IMG/VR virus record: IMGVR_UViG_3300046000_007143
Location: 1-60,786 of that record
Direction: 5' to 3' (one strand)
Source: a virus
DNA length: 60,786 nt
Positions within the stretch are counted from its first letter, which is position 1. Each line of letters opens with the position of its first letter. The notes beneath the pieces are model-generated. The model searched no databases, was not told where the DNA came from, and saw nothing but the letters and a program-made list of their open reading frames with translations. The translations under genes and the position numbers were made by a program. This document shows, piece after piece, positions 48,847 through 56,690 of this stretch.

Positions 48847-49235
48847 GCTGCAATCTCCATCGGTTCAATACGCGACGTCAGCCACGCGCGGGCCTCGGGC
48901 GTCAGGCTGTAGGTGCCGGTGCCGAACGCAGCCGGGATGCACCGCTCAGGGGCGCCAAGCGGGATGATGTGCTTGCGGATCTCGCAGATCGCGACCTTGA
49001 CGCACTCAATGATCGGCCCGTCGCCGTTGTCGTACTCGAACACGTTGCGGTAGATCGCGTCGACGCTCAGCGACCGGTTCGTGTTGAGCATGAGCGCGAG
49101 CACAGCGGCGTGCTTCGGCCGCAGCCCAAGCGCCGAGCGCAGGCGGGTGATCTGGTCTTCCGTGCCGGTCAGTTCTTCGATCCGGCCGCGCAGGTAGCGC
49201 ACCTGTTCTTGCAGGTCTTCGATTTGGGGCGTCAT
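48843..49235 (-). CDS. OmpR/PhoB-type winged-helix protein with N-terminal coiled coil (B)
   Basis: 130 residues from ATG 49235. The coiled coil IEDLQEQVRYLRGRIEEL is shared with A; the winged helix (LGLRPKHAAVLALML, VKVAICEIRKHI, AAFGTGTYSL) is diverged but keeps the fold landmarks. No receiver domain. May imitate CtrA-type DNA binding; target unknown. Confidence 0.76.
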   Translation of the reverse strand: MTPQIEDLQEQVRYLRGRIEELTGTEDQITRLRSALGLRPKHAAVLALMLNTNRSLSVDAIYRNVFEYDNGDGPIIECVKVAICEIRKHIIPLGAPERCIPAAFGTGTYSLTPEARAWLTSRIEPMEIAA

Positions 49236-50863
49236 GCCGCCTGCTCCTGTGATTGAGTGAAGCGGCGCGAAACGATGTTCCACCACTTTCCATTTCGTTT
49301 CACGCCTATGAAGGCGGGCTGCGTGAGCTCGGCCCAACGCACGAGGGCGCCGTCCACCGTCTCCGGCACCGGCATCTGCCCGCCATGCGCCGCCCACCAC
49401 TTCTCGGCGCGGTATCTGCCCGGTCCGCTGTGGGCCAGCAGCACCCACTCCGGATAGGACATGAGCCCCGCCGAGTAGGTCACCCGCAGGCTGTCCGGTG
49501 ACCCGGCCTTGACGTGCCGACGCGCCATCCACGTCACCACCGCGATCTCTTCGGGTGGCTGGTTGCGCAGGTCGCGCGACAGGATCGCGACGTCGTCCGC
49601 CTCCGCATCATGCCGGGCCTTGTCGAGCGTCCATTCGTGGCCACAGAAGGCGCAGGTCTGGGCGTTCAGCGCGGCGAGGGACTTGCAGGAGGGGCATTCC
49701 TTGGCTCGGACGTCGGAGATCTTGGCCGCGTCGGGCGCACCCTTCTTGCCGGGCCGCCGATCGACGGTGAGCGTGTCGACAGGACCGAGGCGGCGAATGG
49801 TGCCGGTGTAGTCGAGCACCAGGCAGTCATCCTTGCCGTCAGCCAGTCTCGTACCGCGGCCGAGCATCTGGACCAGCAGTCCGGGCGAGAGCGTCGGACG
49901 CAGCAACGCGATCATGTCGAGGCCGGGCGCATCGAACCCGGTCGTCAGGACGTTGGCGTTCGTGAGCACGCGCAGGCGTCCGGCACGGAAGTCGTCGATG
50001 AACCGCGACCGGTCGCCCGGATGCGTGTCGCCCGTGATCGTCTCCGCATGCACCCCCTGCCTGCGGAACTCGTCGCGGACATGGTGAGCGTGCTTGACCC
50101 CGGCGCAGAACGTCAGGATCGACCGACGCTCGGCTCCGAGGGTGATGATCTCCGACACGGCCGCGCGGGTGATCGCATCCTGATCGGCTGCAGCCTCGAG
50201 GGCGCCGGAGACGAACTCCCCTCCCCGCTTGGCCACCATCGAGACGTCGATCTCCGTCGCGCCACGCTTGGACACCAGCGGCGAGAGCCAGCCGTCGTCG
50301 ATGCCTTTGCCGATGCCGTAGGAGAACACGATCTCGTCGAACAGGCGGTCCTTGCCGTCGTCGAGGCGGCCAGTGTCCATGCGGAACGGCGTGGCGGTGA
50401 AGCCTGCAACGCGCAGGTCCGGCCGCATCTCGCGCAGGGCGTCCAGCAGGTGCCGGTACATGCCCTCGCCCGCCGACGGGACCAGATGCGCCTCGTCGAT
50501 GAGCACCAGGTCGAACGCGCCGAGCTCCTTCGCGCGGCGATAGACCGACTGCACGCTGGCGAAGATGATGCGCTGCGAGGTGTCGCGGCGCCCGAGGCCG
50601 GCGGAGTAGATGCCGACGGGGGCCGAGGGCCAGAGGGAGATCAGCGCCTTGGCGTTCTGGGCGACGAGTTCCCTGACGTGCACCAGCATGAGCACGCGCA
50701 TTTGGGGATAGGCCCCCAAAAGTCGCTGCGTCAGGTCGCCGATCGTGATCGACTTGCCGAGGCCGGTCGCCATGTCGACGAGCGGGTTGCCCCCGCCCTG
50801 TTGCCAGTAGGACAGGACGGAGTCGATGGCGGCGGATTGGTATGGGCGGAGTTGGGTTGTCAT
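49232..50863 (-). CDS. DEAD/DEAH-type superfamily 2 helicase with zinc finger (B)
   Basis: 543 residues. RPYQSAAIDSVL, Walker A ATGLGKS, LVLIDEAHLVP, TATPFRMD, QMLGRGTRLADGK and the zinc ribbon CPSCKSLAALNAQTCAFCGHEW. The ATPase part differs widely from A 5116-6744; everything after the ribbon is nearly identical. Directly downstream of the nuclease gene because the endonuclease VII gene of A is absent. Confidence 0.88.
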   Translation of the reverse strand: MTTQLRPYQSAAIDSVLSYWQQGGGNPLVDMATGLGKSITIGDLTQRLLGAYPQMRVLMLVHVRELVAQNAKALISLWPSAPVGIYSAGLGRRDTSQRIIFASVQSVYRRAKELGAFDLVLIDEAHLVPSAGEGMYRHLLDALREMRPDLRVAGFTATPFRMDTGRLDDGKDRLFDEIVFSYGIGKGIDDGWLSPLVSKRGATEIDVSMVAKRGGEFVSGALEAAADQDAITRAAVSEIITLGAERRSILTFCAGVKHAHHVRDEFRRQGVHAETITGDTHPGDRSRFIDDFRAGRLRVLTNANVLTTGFDAPGLDMIALLRPTLSPGLLVQMLGRGTRLADGKDDCLVLDYTGTIRRLGPVDTLTVDRRPGKKGAPDAAKISDVRAKECPSCKSLAALNAQTCAFCGHEWTLDKARHDAEADDVAILSRDLRNQPPEEIAVVTWMARRHVKAGSPDSLRVTYSAGLMSYPEWVLLAHSGPGRYRAEKWWAAHGGQMPVPETVDGALVRWAELTQPAFIGVKRNGKWWNIVSRRFTQSQEQAA

Positions 50864-51798
50864 GCGGCCACCCCTCCCCCATCAACCCACGTATCCCCCG
50901 ACGCCAGCCGGTACGTGACCCGCTCGTTCTCGAAGTCGACGTCGGTCTGCTCGCCGGGAATGGTGCTCGGGTTGTAGAGGTGCTGGGGGCACCCGACGCG
51001 CTGCTCGTCGAGCGTCAGATCCCGCCCCCACCGCGCGCACGACCAGCGAGCATCGCCGTCCAATGTCGCGGATGAATGGAGACACGTCCGGCAAGACCGT
51101 GCCGGCATGAGCCCGTCGTTCGGCGCGCAGCCGTAGCCCGCCTTCAGGAAATAGACGGGGCAACTGCATGCCGGACGTCGGTCGGAGGTGACGATGCGTT
51201 CGGCGCGGGTCATCAGCCGGGCGAACTCGAGGGCGTCGAAGTCAACGCGCTCCGCGTACAGGGTGTCGTCGTTCTTGTTGACGGCCAGGTACAGCGCACG
51301 CGTCCTGCCGCGCAGACCCATGTAGGTCTGCATCTGCGCGTGGTGCGTCGGCTTGGATTCGCGAACCGCCTTCTTCAGCAGATCCTTGAACGACTTGTCC
51401 TTGTGCGTCTTGAACTCGACGACGTGCACGGTCTTCGGCGCTTCCGGCACATTGGTCGCCTCACCGTCGAGGTGACCGCCGCCATGCCCGCCTGCAAACC
51501 GGACAGCGAACTGTTCGCCGGTCTCAGGATCGACATCATGCAGGTCGAAGCCCGCGGCCTTCATCATCTCGACAAGGCGCGCTTCCCAGCGGTGGCCGGT
51601 CTCAAAGATCGAGAGCTTTTGACCGTCAAAAATCTCAGCCGGAAACAGCCAGCGAAAGTTGTCCCAGAGCTTGCGTTCGCACTCGTCGCCAAGCACGGAC
51701 GCGCCAAGGTAGGCGCGGCGACTGCGATCCTGGGTCTGCTCGAGGTGAGCGAACAGCTTGGCCACCGTAGGCGGCGTGGTTTGCGGGAGCTCAGGCAT
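50860..51798 (-). CDS. PD-(D/E)XK nuclease (RecB/Cas4-like) (B)
   Basis: 312 residues. HLDGEATN (Asp), VVEFKTHKDKS (E-x-K) and QMQTYMGL active-site motifs; C-terminal cysteine cluster as in A. Around 94% identical to the A copy. Overlaps the helicase start by 4 nt. Confidence 0.85.
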   Translation of the reverse strand: MPELPQTTPPTVAKLFAHLEQTQDRSRRAYLGASVLGDECERKLWDNFRWLFPAEIFDGQKLSIFETGHRWEARLVEMMKAAGFDLHDVDPETGEQFAVRFAGGHGGGHLDGEATNVPEAPKTVHVVEFKTHKDKSFKDLLKKAVRESKPTHHAQMQTYMGLRGRTRALYLAVNKNDDTLYAERVDFDALEFARLMTRAERIVTSDRRPACSCPVYFLKAGYGCAPNDGLMPARSCRTCLHSSATLDGDARWSCARWGRDLTLDEQRVGCPQHLYNPSTIPGEQTDVDFENERVTYRLASGDTWVDGGGVAA

Positions 51799-51955
51799 CT
51801 GGCGCCTGCCCGGTGCACGCCATCTGCGCCTCGCCGCACGACTCGCACAGCCAGTCGCCGTCGAGGCGGATGACCTCGCCCTCGTCGACCAGCATGCCGC
51901 AGTCGTCGCAGGGAGCGATCTCGGGCTCGACGGTGTCTTCGTATTGGAGGGTCAT
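51791..51955 (-). CDS. Small zinc-ribbon protein (B)
   Basis: 54 residues, ATG 51955 to TGA 51791. CDDCGMLVDEG and CESCGEAQ give two CxxC pairs; the opening YEDTVEPEIAPC matches A 8246-8425. Overlaps the nuclease start by 8 nt. Confidence 0.68.
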   Translation of the reverse strand: MTLQYEDTVEPEIAPCDDCGMLVDEGEVIRLDGDWLCESCGEAQMACTGQAPDA

Positions 51956-52269
51956 GCGGACACCTCGGGGATGAAGGCCTGGCTGTCCCCGAACAGGCCG
52001 TCTCCGCTCGGGAGTAGCCGACCGTTTTCGATCAGCCGCTCGCAGACGGAGGCGTTCAGCGCGCGGCCACTGGGGAGGCTAAAAAAGCTCCCCTTGAGGG
52101 CTTCGGGCGTGATCGTCTGTTCGACGTGGCCGCTGGACCGGATCAGGCCGAGGCACCGATCCTCCACCTTCCGCAGCGCCTTCGCGCGCTTCCGGCTCGC
52201 CGCATTTTCTTTCGGGGAGGAAGTCGCCGGGCAGGCAGCTTCGGCAGTAGTGGTGGTCGGTGAGGCCAT
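51952..52269 (-). CDS. Hypothetical protein, B only, overlapping zinc protein gene
   Basis: About 105 residues from GTG 52269 (frame open to 52344). ASRKRAKALRKVEDRCLGLI then NASVCERLIENGRLLPSGDGLFGDSQAF reads like a small winged helix. It overlaps 52079-52348 by about 190 nt. The ATGA junction with the next gene (51955) supports translation. Function unknown. Confidence 0.5.
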   Translation of the reverse strand: MASPTTTTAEAACPATSSPKENAASRKRAKALRKVEDRCLGLIRSSGHVEQTITPEALKGSFFSLPSGRALNASVCERLIENGRLLPSGDGLFGDSQAFIPEVSA

Positions 52270-52348
52270 CACCGCCTCGCCCCCAGCCCCAAAGGCTGAA
52301 TGGTGCATCGTTTCCGCAGATGCATCGCGGGAGTGCGTGTGCATTCAC
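52079..52348 (-). CDS. Small zinc-binding protein, B only
   Basis: 89 residues from GTG 52348 (overlaps the upstream TGA). CICGNDAPFSLWGWGRGG and YCRSCLPGDF give a CxC...CxxC zinc site of a kind frequent in phage accessory proteins. The C-terminal half is low-complexity and lies over the next gene, so the functional part is probably the first 45 residues. Confidence 0.52.
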   Translation of the reverse strand: MNAHALPRCICGNDAPFSLWGWGRGGDGLTDHHYCRSCLPGDFLPERKCGEPEAREGAAEGGGSVPRPDPVQRPRRTDDHARSPQGELF

Positions 52349-52524
52349 ACCCCTCCCCTGAACGCACGGTCCAGCAGGCGTTGTGCGGCGCTGATCTCGA
52401 GGCGACCGGCGGTGACAAAGCCGCCCTCGAACTCGGTTTTGGCTTGGCGAACGATCTCGGCGACTTGCGTGAGCAGGTCGACCTCATCCTGTCGGCCATC
52501 GACAGGGCGCAGTTGTTCGGTCAT
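52345..52524 (-). CDS. Conserved 59-residue protein (B)
   Basis: ATG 52524 to TGA 52345. MTEQLRPVDGRQDEVDLL and LEISAAQRLLDRAF as in A 8425-8607. Helical, function unknown. Confidence 0.73.
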   Translation of the reverse strand: MTEQLRPVDGRQDEVDLLTQVAEIVRQAKTEFEGGFVTAGRLEISAAQRLLDRAFRGGV

Positions 52525-52572
52525 CGTCAGGGGCTCCTGCGATGCTGTTGGAAGACAGCGGGTTGGAAGGGT

Positions 52573-52612
52573 CGCCGGACGGGTCGGAGTTGGAAGCTAG
52601 GCCCGTCCGGCG
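52573..52612 (-). terminator. Conserved stem-loop downstream of DUF669 gene (B)
   Basis: Same 11-bp stem as in A (52573-52583 with 52602-52612) and the same loop sequence. Conservation in a non-coding spacer next to a gene that has itself been replaced suggests selection on the RNA or DNA structure. Confidence 0.55.
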
Positions 52613-52621
52613 ATGTTCAGT

Positions 52622-53098
52622 TTAGGCAGCCTTCTTGCCCCAGGGCGTTCCGGCCGGCGACAGCGCCGCGGTCGCGGGTCCGGCAGCGCCAACTGCGGAG
52701 ACTGGCGAGTACCGGGCGACCTTGTTCTTCGGGCCGTAGCCGTTCTGGGCGGGTTCCGTGCGGACGCGGATGAGGACCGGCTTGAACTCGATCTGGTCGC
52801 TGTTCGTGACCGCGCCGTTGTGGCCGACGGCCTTGGCGATGTCCTTCACGGCGCGCGTCGCGATCTCCTGCGTCTGCGGGTTGGGGTGGACGATGTTCTG
52901 CCCATCCCAGATGCGGCGCTTGGCGTATTCGCCCTCGAGGATTTCCCAGGTGAAGACCGCGCGCTGCTTGATGCCGCCGTCCTTCACCGTGTGAACAGTC
53001 TCGATGATGTGGGCCACGACATCGCAGTCGGGGATCGGGTCGAAGTCACCGCCTTCGCGGTCAGGGACGCTATCAACGTCGATGTTGAGGGCAACCAT
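52622..53098 (-). CDS. DUF669-family protein, probable ssDNA-binding protein (B)
   Basis: 158 residues. CDVVAHIIETVHTVKDGG, RAVFTWEILEGEYAKRRIWDG and a TPWGKKAA end. Diverged from the A protein in the core. The length, acidic start and place next to the Sak4-like gene support the DUF669 call. Confidence 0.72.
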   Translation of the reverse strand: MVALNIDVDSVPDREGGDFDPIPDCDVVAHIIETVHTVKDGGIKQRAVFTWEILEGEYAKRRIWDGQNIVHPNPQTQEIATRAVKDIAKAVGHNGAVTNSDQIEFKPVLIRVRTEPAQNGYGPKNKVARYSPVSAVGAAGPATAALSPAGTPWGKKAA

Positions 53099-53122
53099 GT
53101 TGGAAGTCTCCTTTCGGGAGGG

Positions 53123-53917
53123 TTAGGCCGCTTGAGCAGCCGGGGTCTCGACCGCGCCAACGGCCGATTGGGGGAAGAAGGGAGCCAGGGCAGCAAAGCC
53201 CTCGCCGCGCTTGAACATGATGCGGGCCGGCATGTTGTACCGGTTGCCGGCGGTGAACGCGGGCTTGCCCTCGGTGTAGATCCAGCGTGTGTCGCCGCCG
53301 TCTGCACGGGCGCGCTCGCCCTTGCCCTCGGTCTTGATGGTCACGTCCTTCTTGACCAGCAGGATGGCGTCGACCTCGCGCTTCAGCAGCGCCTCGGCCC
53401 GCTTGTGCAGGTCGATGTCGTAGCGGCTGTAGGACTGCGTCTCGGGGTCGTCGAAGCGGCTGATGATCGCGTGACCGACCAGCACGACGGCCATGCCGCG
53501 CTCGTTGCGGAGGTAGTTCAGGCCGTCGAGTACCTGGAGCCACAGATTGTCGGCCTCGATGTAGCCCTTGCCGTAGCCGCCACCTGCCAGCTCGATCGAC
53601 TTGACGTTGGAGTCGCGGCAGACCTTGTCCCAGACCAGCTTCTGCAGGGCGGAGACGCTGTCGAGGACGACGGTCTGGAAGCTGTGCTCTTCCTGACAGA
53701 GCGACGTGATGGCCTCGATGACGCTCTCGAACGTGTCCAGCGTGCCGAAACTGTCCAGCACCAGGTCGCCGCTCTCGCCGCGTTCGGTTTGCAGGAACAC
53801 CGGCGCCGGGAATTCTGCCGCCAGCGTCGTCTTGCCCATCTTCTCGGGGCCGTAGATCAGGAGGCGCGGGGGTTGGTCAGCGCGGACCTTGCGCAGGGAT
53901 GAAAGGGTGATGGCCAT
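53123..53917 (-). CDS. Sak4-like RecA-fold ATPase (B)
   Basis: 264 residues. Walker A GPEKMGKTT, Walker B TVVLDSVSAL; about 95% identical to A 9188-9979 up to the Pro/Ala tail. Single-strand annealing recombinase by family. Confidence 0.85.
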   Translation of the reverse strand: MAITLSSLRKVRADQPPRLLIYGPEKMGKTTLAAEFPAPVFLQTERGESGDLVLDSFGTLDTFESVIEAITSLCQEEHSFQTVVLDSVSALQKLVWDKVCRDSNVKSIELAGGGYGKGYIEADNLWLQVLDGLNYLRNERGMAVVLVGHAIISRFDDPETQSYSRYDIDLHKRAEALLKREVDAILLVKKDVTIKTEGKGERARADGGDTRWIYTEGKPAFTAGNRYNMPARIMFKRGEGFAALAPFFPQSAVGAVETPAAQAA

Positions 53918-54069
53918 TATGCGGCGTCCTTCTGCGTGACTGCCCAGCCGTTCTTGGACAGCGCCGCGATCGTGCGAAACGCGATGTTGATGTCGTCATC
54001 GTCTCGGTTCTTGCGACCGGCTTGATTTGCCAGCGCGTCCGCCAGTGCGGCGACTTCAGTCGGGATCAT
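53917..54069 (-). CDS. Small hypothetical protein (B)
   Basis: 50 residues, ATG 54069 to TAA 53917; the stop overlaps the Sak4 start by 1 nt. IPTEVAALADALANQAGRK then INIAFRTIAALSKNGW. Unrelated to the A gene in this slot. Function unknown. Confidence 0.55.
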   Translation of the reverse strand: MIPTEVAALADALANQAGRKNRDDDDINIAFRTIAALSKNGWAVTQKDAA

Positions 54070-54070
54070 C

Positions 54071-54646
54071 TCAAACTTCTCCGTCTTCATCTGGCGCGTC
54101 GATGAACCAGCCGCCGGTCGCGCCGTCCGTGTGCGGGTGGAAGTTGAGGGTGATCGGTTCCGCCGGGCGGATCATCACTCGGGCAATGGGTGTGCGGTGA
54201 CCGCCCTGCGGCATCCATGCGAGGACCAGGCCGGTCACGAACCGGTCGTCGTCGATGACGTGGTGCGCGGTCAGCAAATCCAGAACCGCCTTGGCCTGAT
54301 TGTCGAGATCGGCGCGCAGGTTCGTCCGCTCGACGCCGATCATCACGACGACGCGGCCCGGCACGCGGTCGCATCCGTCAGCAGCCATCTGCTCGCGAAT
54401 GCGCCAGCCGGCCTCTTGCAGCCACGCCTTGTACTTCGGCGTCTTGAAGCGACCGCGGACGCTGTTCGAGAACAGGTTGTTGACCGACGGCGGCGCGGGA
54501 ATGGTGAGGGTGGTGCAGGCGGAAGCGCCGGGGGACGACGCTCCCGCCTGCTGGCGCACCCCAGGCACGGAAACCGCGCCGGGATTCTGTTCGCCCATCA
54601 GGGCAATGTGGTCGGCGGCTTCGGCCGCAGCGATGTGAGCACGCAT
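54071..54646 (-). CDS. rusA: RusA-family Holliday junction resolvase (B)
   Basis: 191 residues from ATG 54646 (ATGA overlap). LTIPAPPSVNNLF, then LRADLDNQAKAVLDLL with the catalytic acidic cluster (D113, D115, D123) and HVIDDDRFV. Leader with NPGAVSVPGVRQQAG as in A. Moderate overall identity to A but an invariant active site. Confidence 0.86.
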   Translation of the reverse strand: MRAHIAAAEAADHIALMGEQNPGAVSVPGVRQQAGASSPGASACTTLTIPAPPSVNNLFSNSVRGRFKTPKYKAWLQEAGWRIREQMAADGCDRVPGRVVVMIGVERTNLRADLDNQAKAVLDLLTAHHVIDDDRFVTGLVLAWMPQGGHRTPIARVMIRPAEPITLNFHPHTDGATGGWFIDAPDEDGEV

Positions 54647-54867
54647 CAGCGACGCTCCCGCCAGCGACGGACAGCGACGAGCACACGGGCAGCCAGAAGC
54701 TGCAGGTGCGACGCGATCCAGCCCGGCCCCGAAAGGAACCAAGCGGTCGCTTTACCGAGAACCCATACCGGCCCGAGGATGATCGCAAGGACCACCATCA
54801 ACGGCGTGAAGGAGGGCCGCTGCCCGTCCGAGTTCTGCGGCTTGGATGCGGCGTTGTTCTGCCTCAT
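54646..54867 (-). CDS. Small membrane protein overlapping upstream gene (B)
   Basis: 73 residues with a membrane segment (LMVVLAIILGPVWVLGKAT) and basic C-terminus. Same overlapping arrangement as in A 10738-10959. Function unknown. Confidence 0.6.
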   Translation of the reverse strand: MRQNNAASKPQNSDGQRPSFTPLMVVLAIILGPVWVLGKATAWFLSGPGWIASHLQLLAARVLVAVRRWRERR

Positions 54868-55174
54868 GGTCCAGCCTGTTTCTTTCCGATGCGATGAAAT
54901 CGGTCAGCCCGTGTCCGATCACGCCACCCAGGATCGGGAGCGCGAGGGACCAGCCGCCGTTTTTGTGGCTCAGGATCTTTTCGACCGTCCTGAGTGATGC
55001 TTCACCACGGAGTAGGCGCTTGGCCTCATCCGGGGTCAGGTCCCAGCACCGCTCGATGTTCTTAAGGGTGTGCGTGGGCCACCGCCCCTGCACGTAGGCC
55101 CGCAGGCCGGACTTGAAGTCCGGTGCGGAAACGCCCCTATCGTGGTGCTGGAATGTCATCATCGCGTCCGTCAC
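54752..55174 (-). CDS. First gene of B early operon, putative regulator
   Basis: 140 residues from GTG 55174; ATG 55162 is an alternative. CWDLTPDEAKRLLRGEASLRTVEKIL then HKNGGWSLALPILGGVIGHGLTDF. HTH-like first half, apolar middle. Homologue of A 10844-11275. Regulatory role inferred from place beside the switch. Confidence 0.6.
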   Translation of the reverse strand: MTDAMMTFQHHDRGVSAPDFKSGLRAYVQGRWPTHTLKNIERCWDLTPDEAKRLLRGEASLRTVEKILSHKNGGWSLALPILGGVIGHGLTDFIASERNRLDHEAEQRRIQAAELGRAAALLHAVDGGPCDHPRAGMGSR

Positions 55175-55176
55175 AG

Positions 55177-55297
55177 TGAACCTCGTTGGAAGGCACTGAA
55201 GACAGCAGCGAAGAGGGAGTTGGAGAAGTGATCGACACGGCCGGCGCCAACCGGAACGGGTCGAATGGAAGCGGCAAGGGGGTGCGCCAACACCCCC
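55177..55297. other. Conserved non-coding block with hairpin in B early promoter region
   Basis: B equivalent of 11280-11404: the same 20-nt start, the same 43-nt block at 55216-55258 and the same hairpin GGGGGTG-CGCCAA-CACCCCC at 55278-55297. The rest of the gap to 55411 has no obvious gene. Confidence 0.6.
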
Positions 55298-55411
55298 GAA
55301 GCCGGGCGCGTTACAGAGATGTAACGGCAGTCGCTCAGATTGTGGTTGCGCGCGGCTCTATTGCCACGCTTGATGGAAATCCGGCGCACGGGGGCGTCAC
55401 GGAGAGTACCA

Positions 55412-55696
55412 TTGCAGAGCGTAGCCAAGCTGGCGGAGGCGTCGGTCGTCGCCCCGCCCTCGACCGAACTGTGCCTGATCGCAGGCGTCATCATCCACCT
55501 GTCATCCGGCAAGCCCAAACGGGTCGAGCGGATGGTCAAGTCGATGCGGGAGTTCACGGACGGGCACCGCAACATGGCGTCGGTCATCCGCATCCGGGGG
55601 GCGGAGTACGACGAGCAAGTGCTGGACAGCATGGAGAAGGCCGCCGCCTGGCTGGAGCGAATGGAGCCGTTCCTGCTGATGATGGCCAAGCGGTAG
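55412..55696 (+). CDS. Hypothetical protein beside the immunity switch (B)
   Basis: 94 residues from TTG 55412 with GGAGAG upstream, as in A. CLIAGVIIHLSSGKPKRVERMVKSMREF and a C-terminal helix. Sequence identity to A is low apart from the pattern. Converges on the Cro-like gene with 1 nt between the stops. Confidence 0.58.
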   Translation: MQSVAKLAEASVVAPPSTELCLIAGVIIHLSSGKPKRVERMVKSMREFTDGHRNMASVIRIRGAEYDEQVLDSMEKAAAWLERMEPFLLMMAKR

Positions 55697-55697
55697 G

Positions 55698-55889
55698 TCA
55701 TGCCACGCCCCGCATCAGGTCTAGAGCTGGAACGCCGACGATAGCCGCCAGCTTCTCTGCGCTCTCGAAACTCGGACGACTTGCGCCAGTCTCGATGCGC
55801 CAGATTTGTTGCCTCGACAGTCCGACCTTCTCGCCCAACTCTCGCTGGGTGATTTCGGCCTTCTCGCGAAATGAAGTGATCGGGTGCAT
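55698..55889 (-). CDS. Cro-like HTH regulator (prophage B)
   Basis: 63 residues from ATG 55889. FREKAEITQRELGEKVGLSRQQIWRIETGASRPSFE is a clear XRE helix-turn-helix. Not related to the A Cro-like protein beyond the fold. Divergent from the repressor gene. Confidence 0.78.
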   Translation of the reverse strand: MHPITSFREKAEITQRELGEKVGLSRQQIWRIETGASRPSFESAEKLAAIVGVPALDLMRGVA

Positions 55890-55898
55890 GTCGATCAA

Positions 55899-55915
55899 GT
55901 TACACGGGGTGTGAC
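55899..55915. promoter_or_regulatory. Operator B-O1
   Basis: GTTACAC-GGG-GTGTGAC, a 7-3-7 palindrome with one mismatch between the cro-like and repressor genes. Unlike the A operators. Confidence 0.68.
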
Positions 55916-55931
55916 CTGATGCAAGCGGAAA

Positions 55932-55948
55932 GTTACACCCGGCGATGA
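55932..55948. promoter_or_regulatory. Operator B-O2 (half-site)
   Basis: GTTACAC followed by a poor second arm. Located 33 nt from O1 and upstream of the repressor start. Confidence 0.45.
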
Positions 55949-55983
55949 CGACAGCGACTGCCGTCCGTTTCACCCTGTGCGAC

Positions 55984-56325
55984 ATGGGGAAAAAGGTCAG
56001 GCCAACGACGTCGGAGATGATCGAGCCGCTGCCGATGCTGCGCGTCATCCGCAAGGAGATGGGCAAGACCCAGGATTGGCTGGCCGAGCAGGTCGGCATG
56101 ACCAAGGCCAGCATCTCGCGCATAGAGAAGGGCGACCAGAACTGGGACGCCGCTTTCCTGCGAGCTGCAGCGCGCGCCCTCTCGGTTGATTCGGCAGATC
56201 TCCTGAAGCGCCGGACACCACAAGAGACAGCCGTCATGCTGGCCATGCGAGGCCTTGGACCCAAAGGCCAGCAAGCCGCCGTCGACATGGTTCGAGCCTT
56301 GGAGCGTAGCGGCACCGACAGCTAG
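55984..56325 (+). CDS. CI-like repressor of prophage B (HTH only)
   Basis: 113 residues from ATG 55984; ATG 55945 is possible but lies in the operator zone. MLRVIRKEMGKTQDWLAEQVGMTKASISRIEKGDQNW is a standard XRE HTH; the C-terminal half is helical with no LexA-like peptidase. Flanked by operators on both sides, so it should repress both early operons. Specificity must differ from the A repressor. Confidence 0.78.
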   Translation: MGKKVRPTTSEMIEPLPMLRVIRKEMGKTQDWLAEQVGMTKASISRIEKGDQNWDAAFLRAAARALSVDSADLLKRRTPQETAVMLAMRGLGPKGQQAAVDMVRALERSGTDS

Positions 56326-56334
56326 TTCCACCCC

Positions 56335-56355
56335 GCGCAACTTTTCCTGTTGCGC
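56335..56355 (+). terminator. Hairpin after the B repressor gene
   Basis: GCGCAAC-TTTTCCT-GTTGCGC, a 7-bp perfect stem 10 nt after the repressor stop. No T-run follows, so termination may be partial. Confidence 0.5.
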
Positions 56356-56358
56356 TAA

Positions 56359-56375
56359 GTCACACGCCATGTAAC
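56359..56375. promoter_or_regulatory. Operator B-O3
   Basis: GTCACAC-GCC-ATGTAAC, the same palindrome class as O1, 31 nt before the GTG at 56406. It occupies the place of O3/O4 in A. Confidence 0.65.
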
Positions 56376-56405
56376 TTTGTGGTCATCACAAAGGAGGACA
56401 TTGGC

Positions 56406-56690
56406 GTGTCGCACCCCAACCAAATCGCACTCCCCGTCGCCGTCGGCCGCTGGATCGACCAGTCGCAGGCGCTGCCTGACGCGGTCGCCGTTGAGCGGCT
56501 GAGTGACAAGTTCATCTTCATCACCGAGGCGATCGACGTGCTGGCGTCCGACACGGACGATGCGCCGGTCGAGATCCGCGGCCTGTCCGTCATCGATCTC
56601 ATGTCGGCGCAGGCGACGCTCACGATCGAGATCGGCACGCGGCGTCGGCATGCCGAGATTGGCGAGCGGATGCTGGAGCGTGCAGCGTGA
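56406..56690 (+). CDS. Conserved first gene of rightward operon (B)
   Basis: 94 residues from GTG 56406 (GGAGG upstream). SHPNQIALPVAV... as in A 12510-12785, with a different C-terminal end. Function unknown. Confidence 0.75.
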   Translation: MSHPNQIALPVAVGRWIDQSQALPDAVAVERLSDKFIFITEAIDVLASDTDDAPVEIRGLSVIDLMSAQATLTIEIGTRRRHAEIGERMLERAA

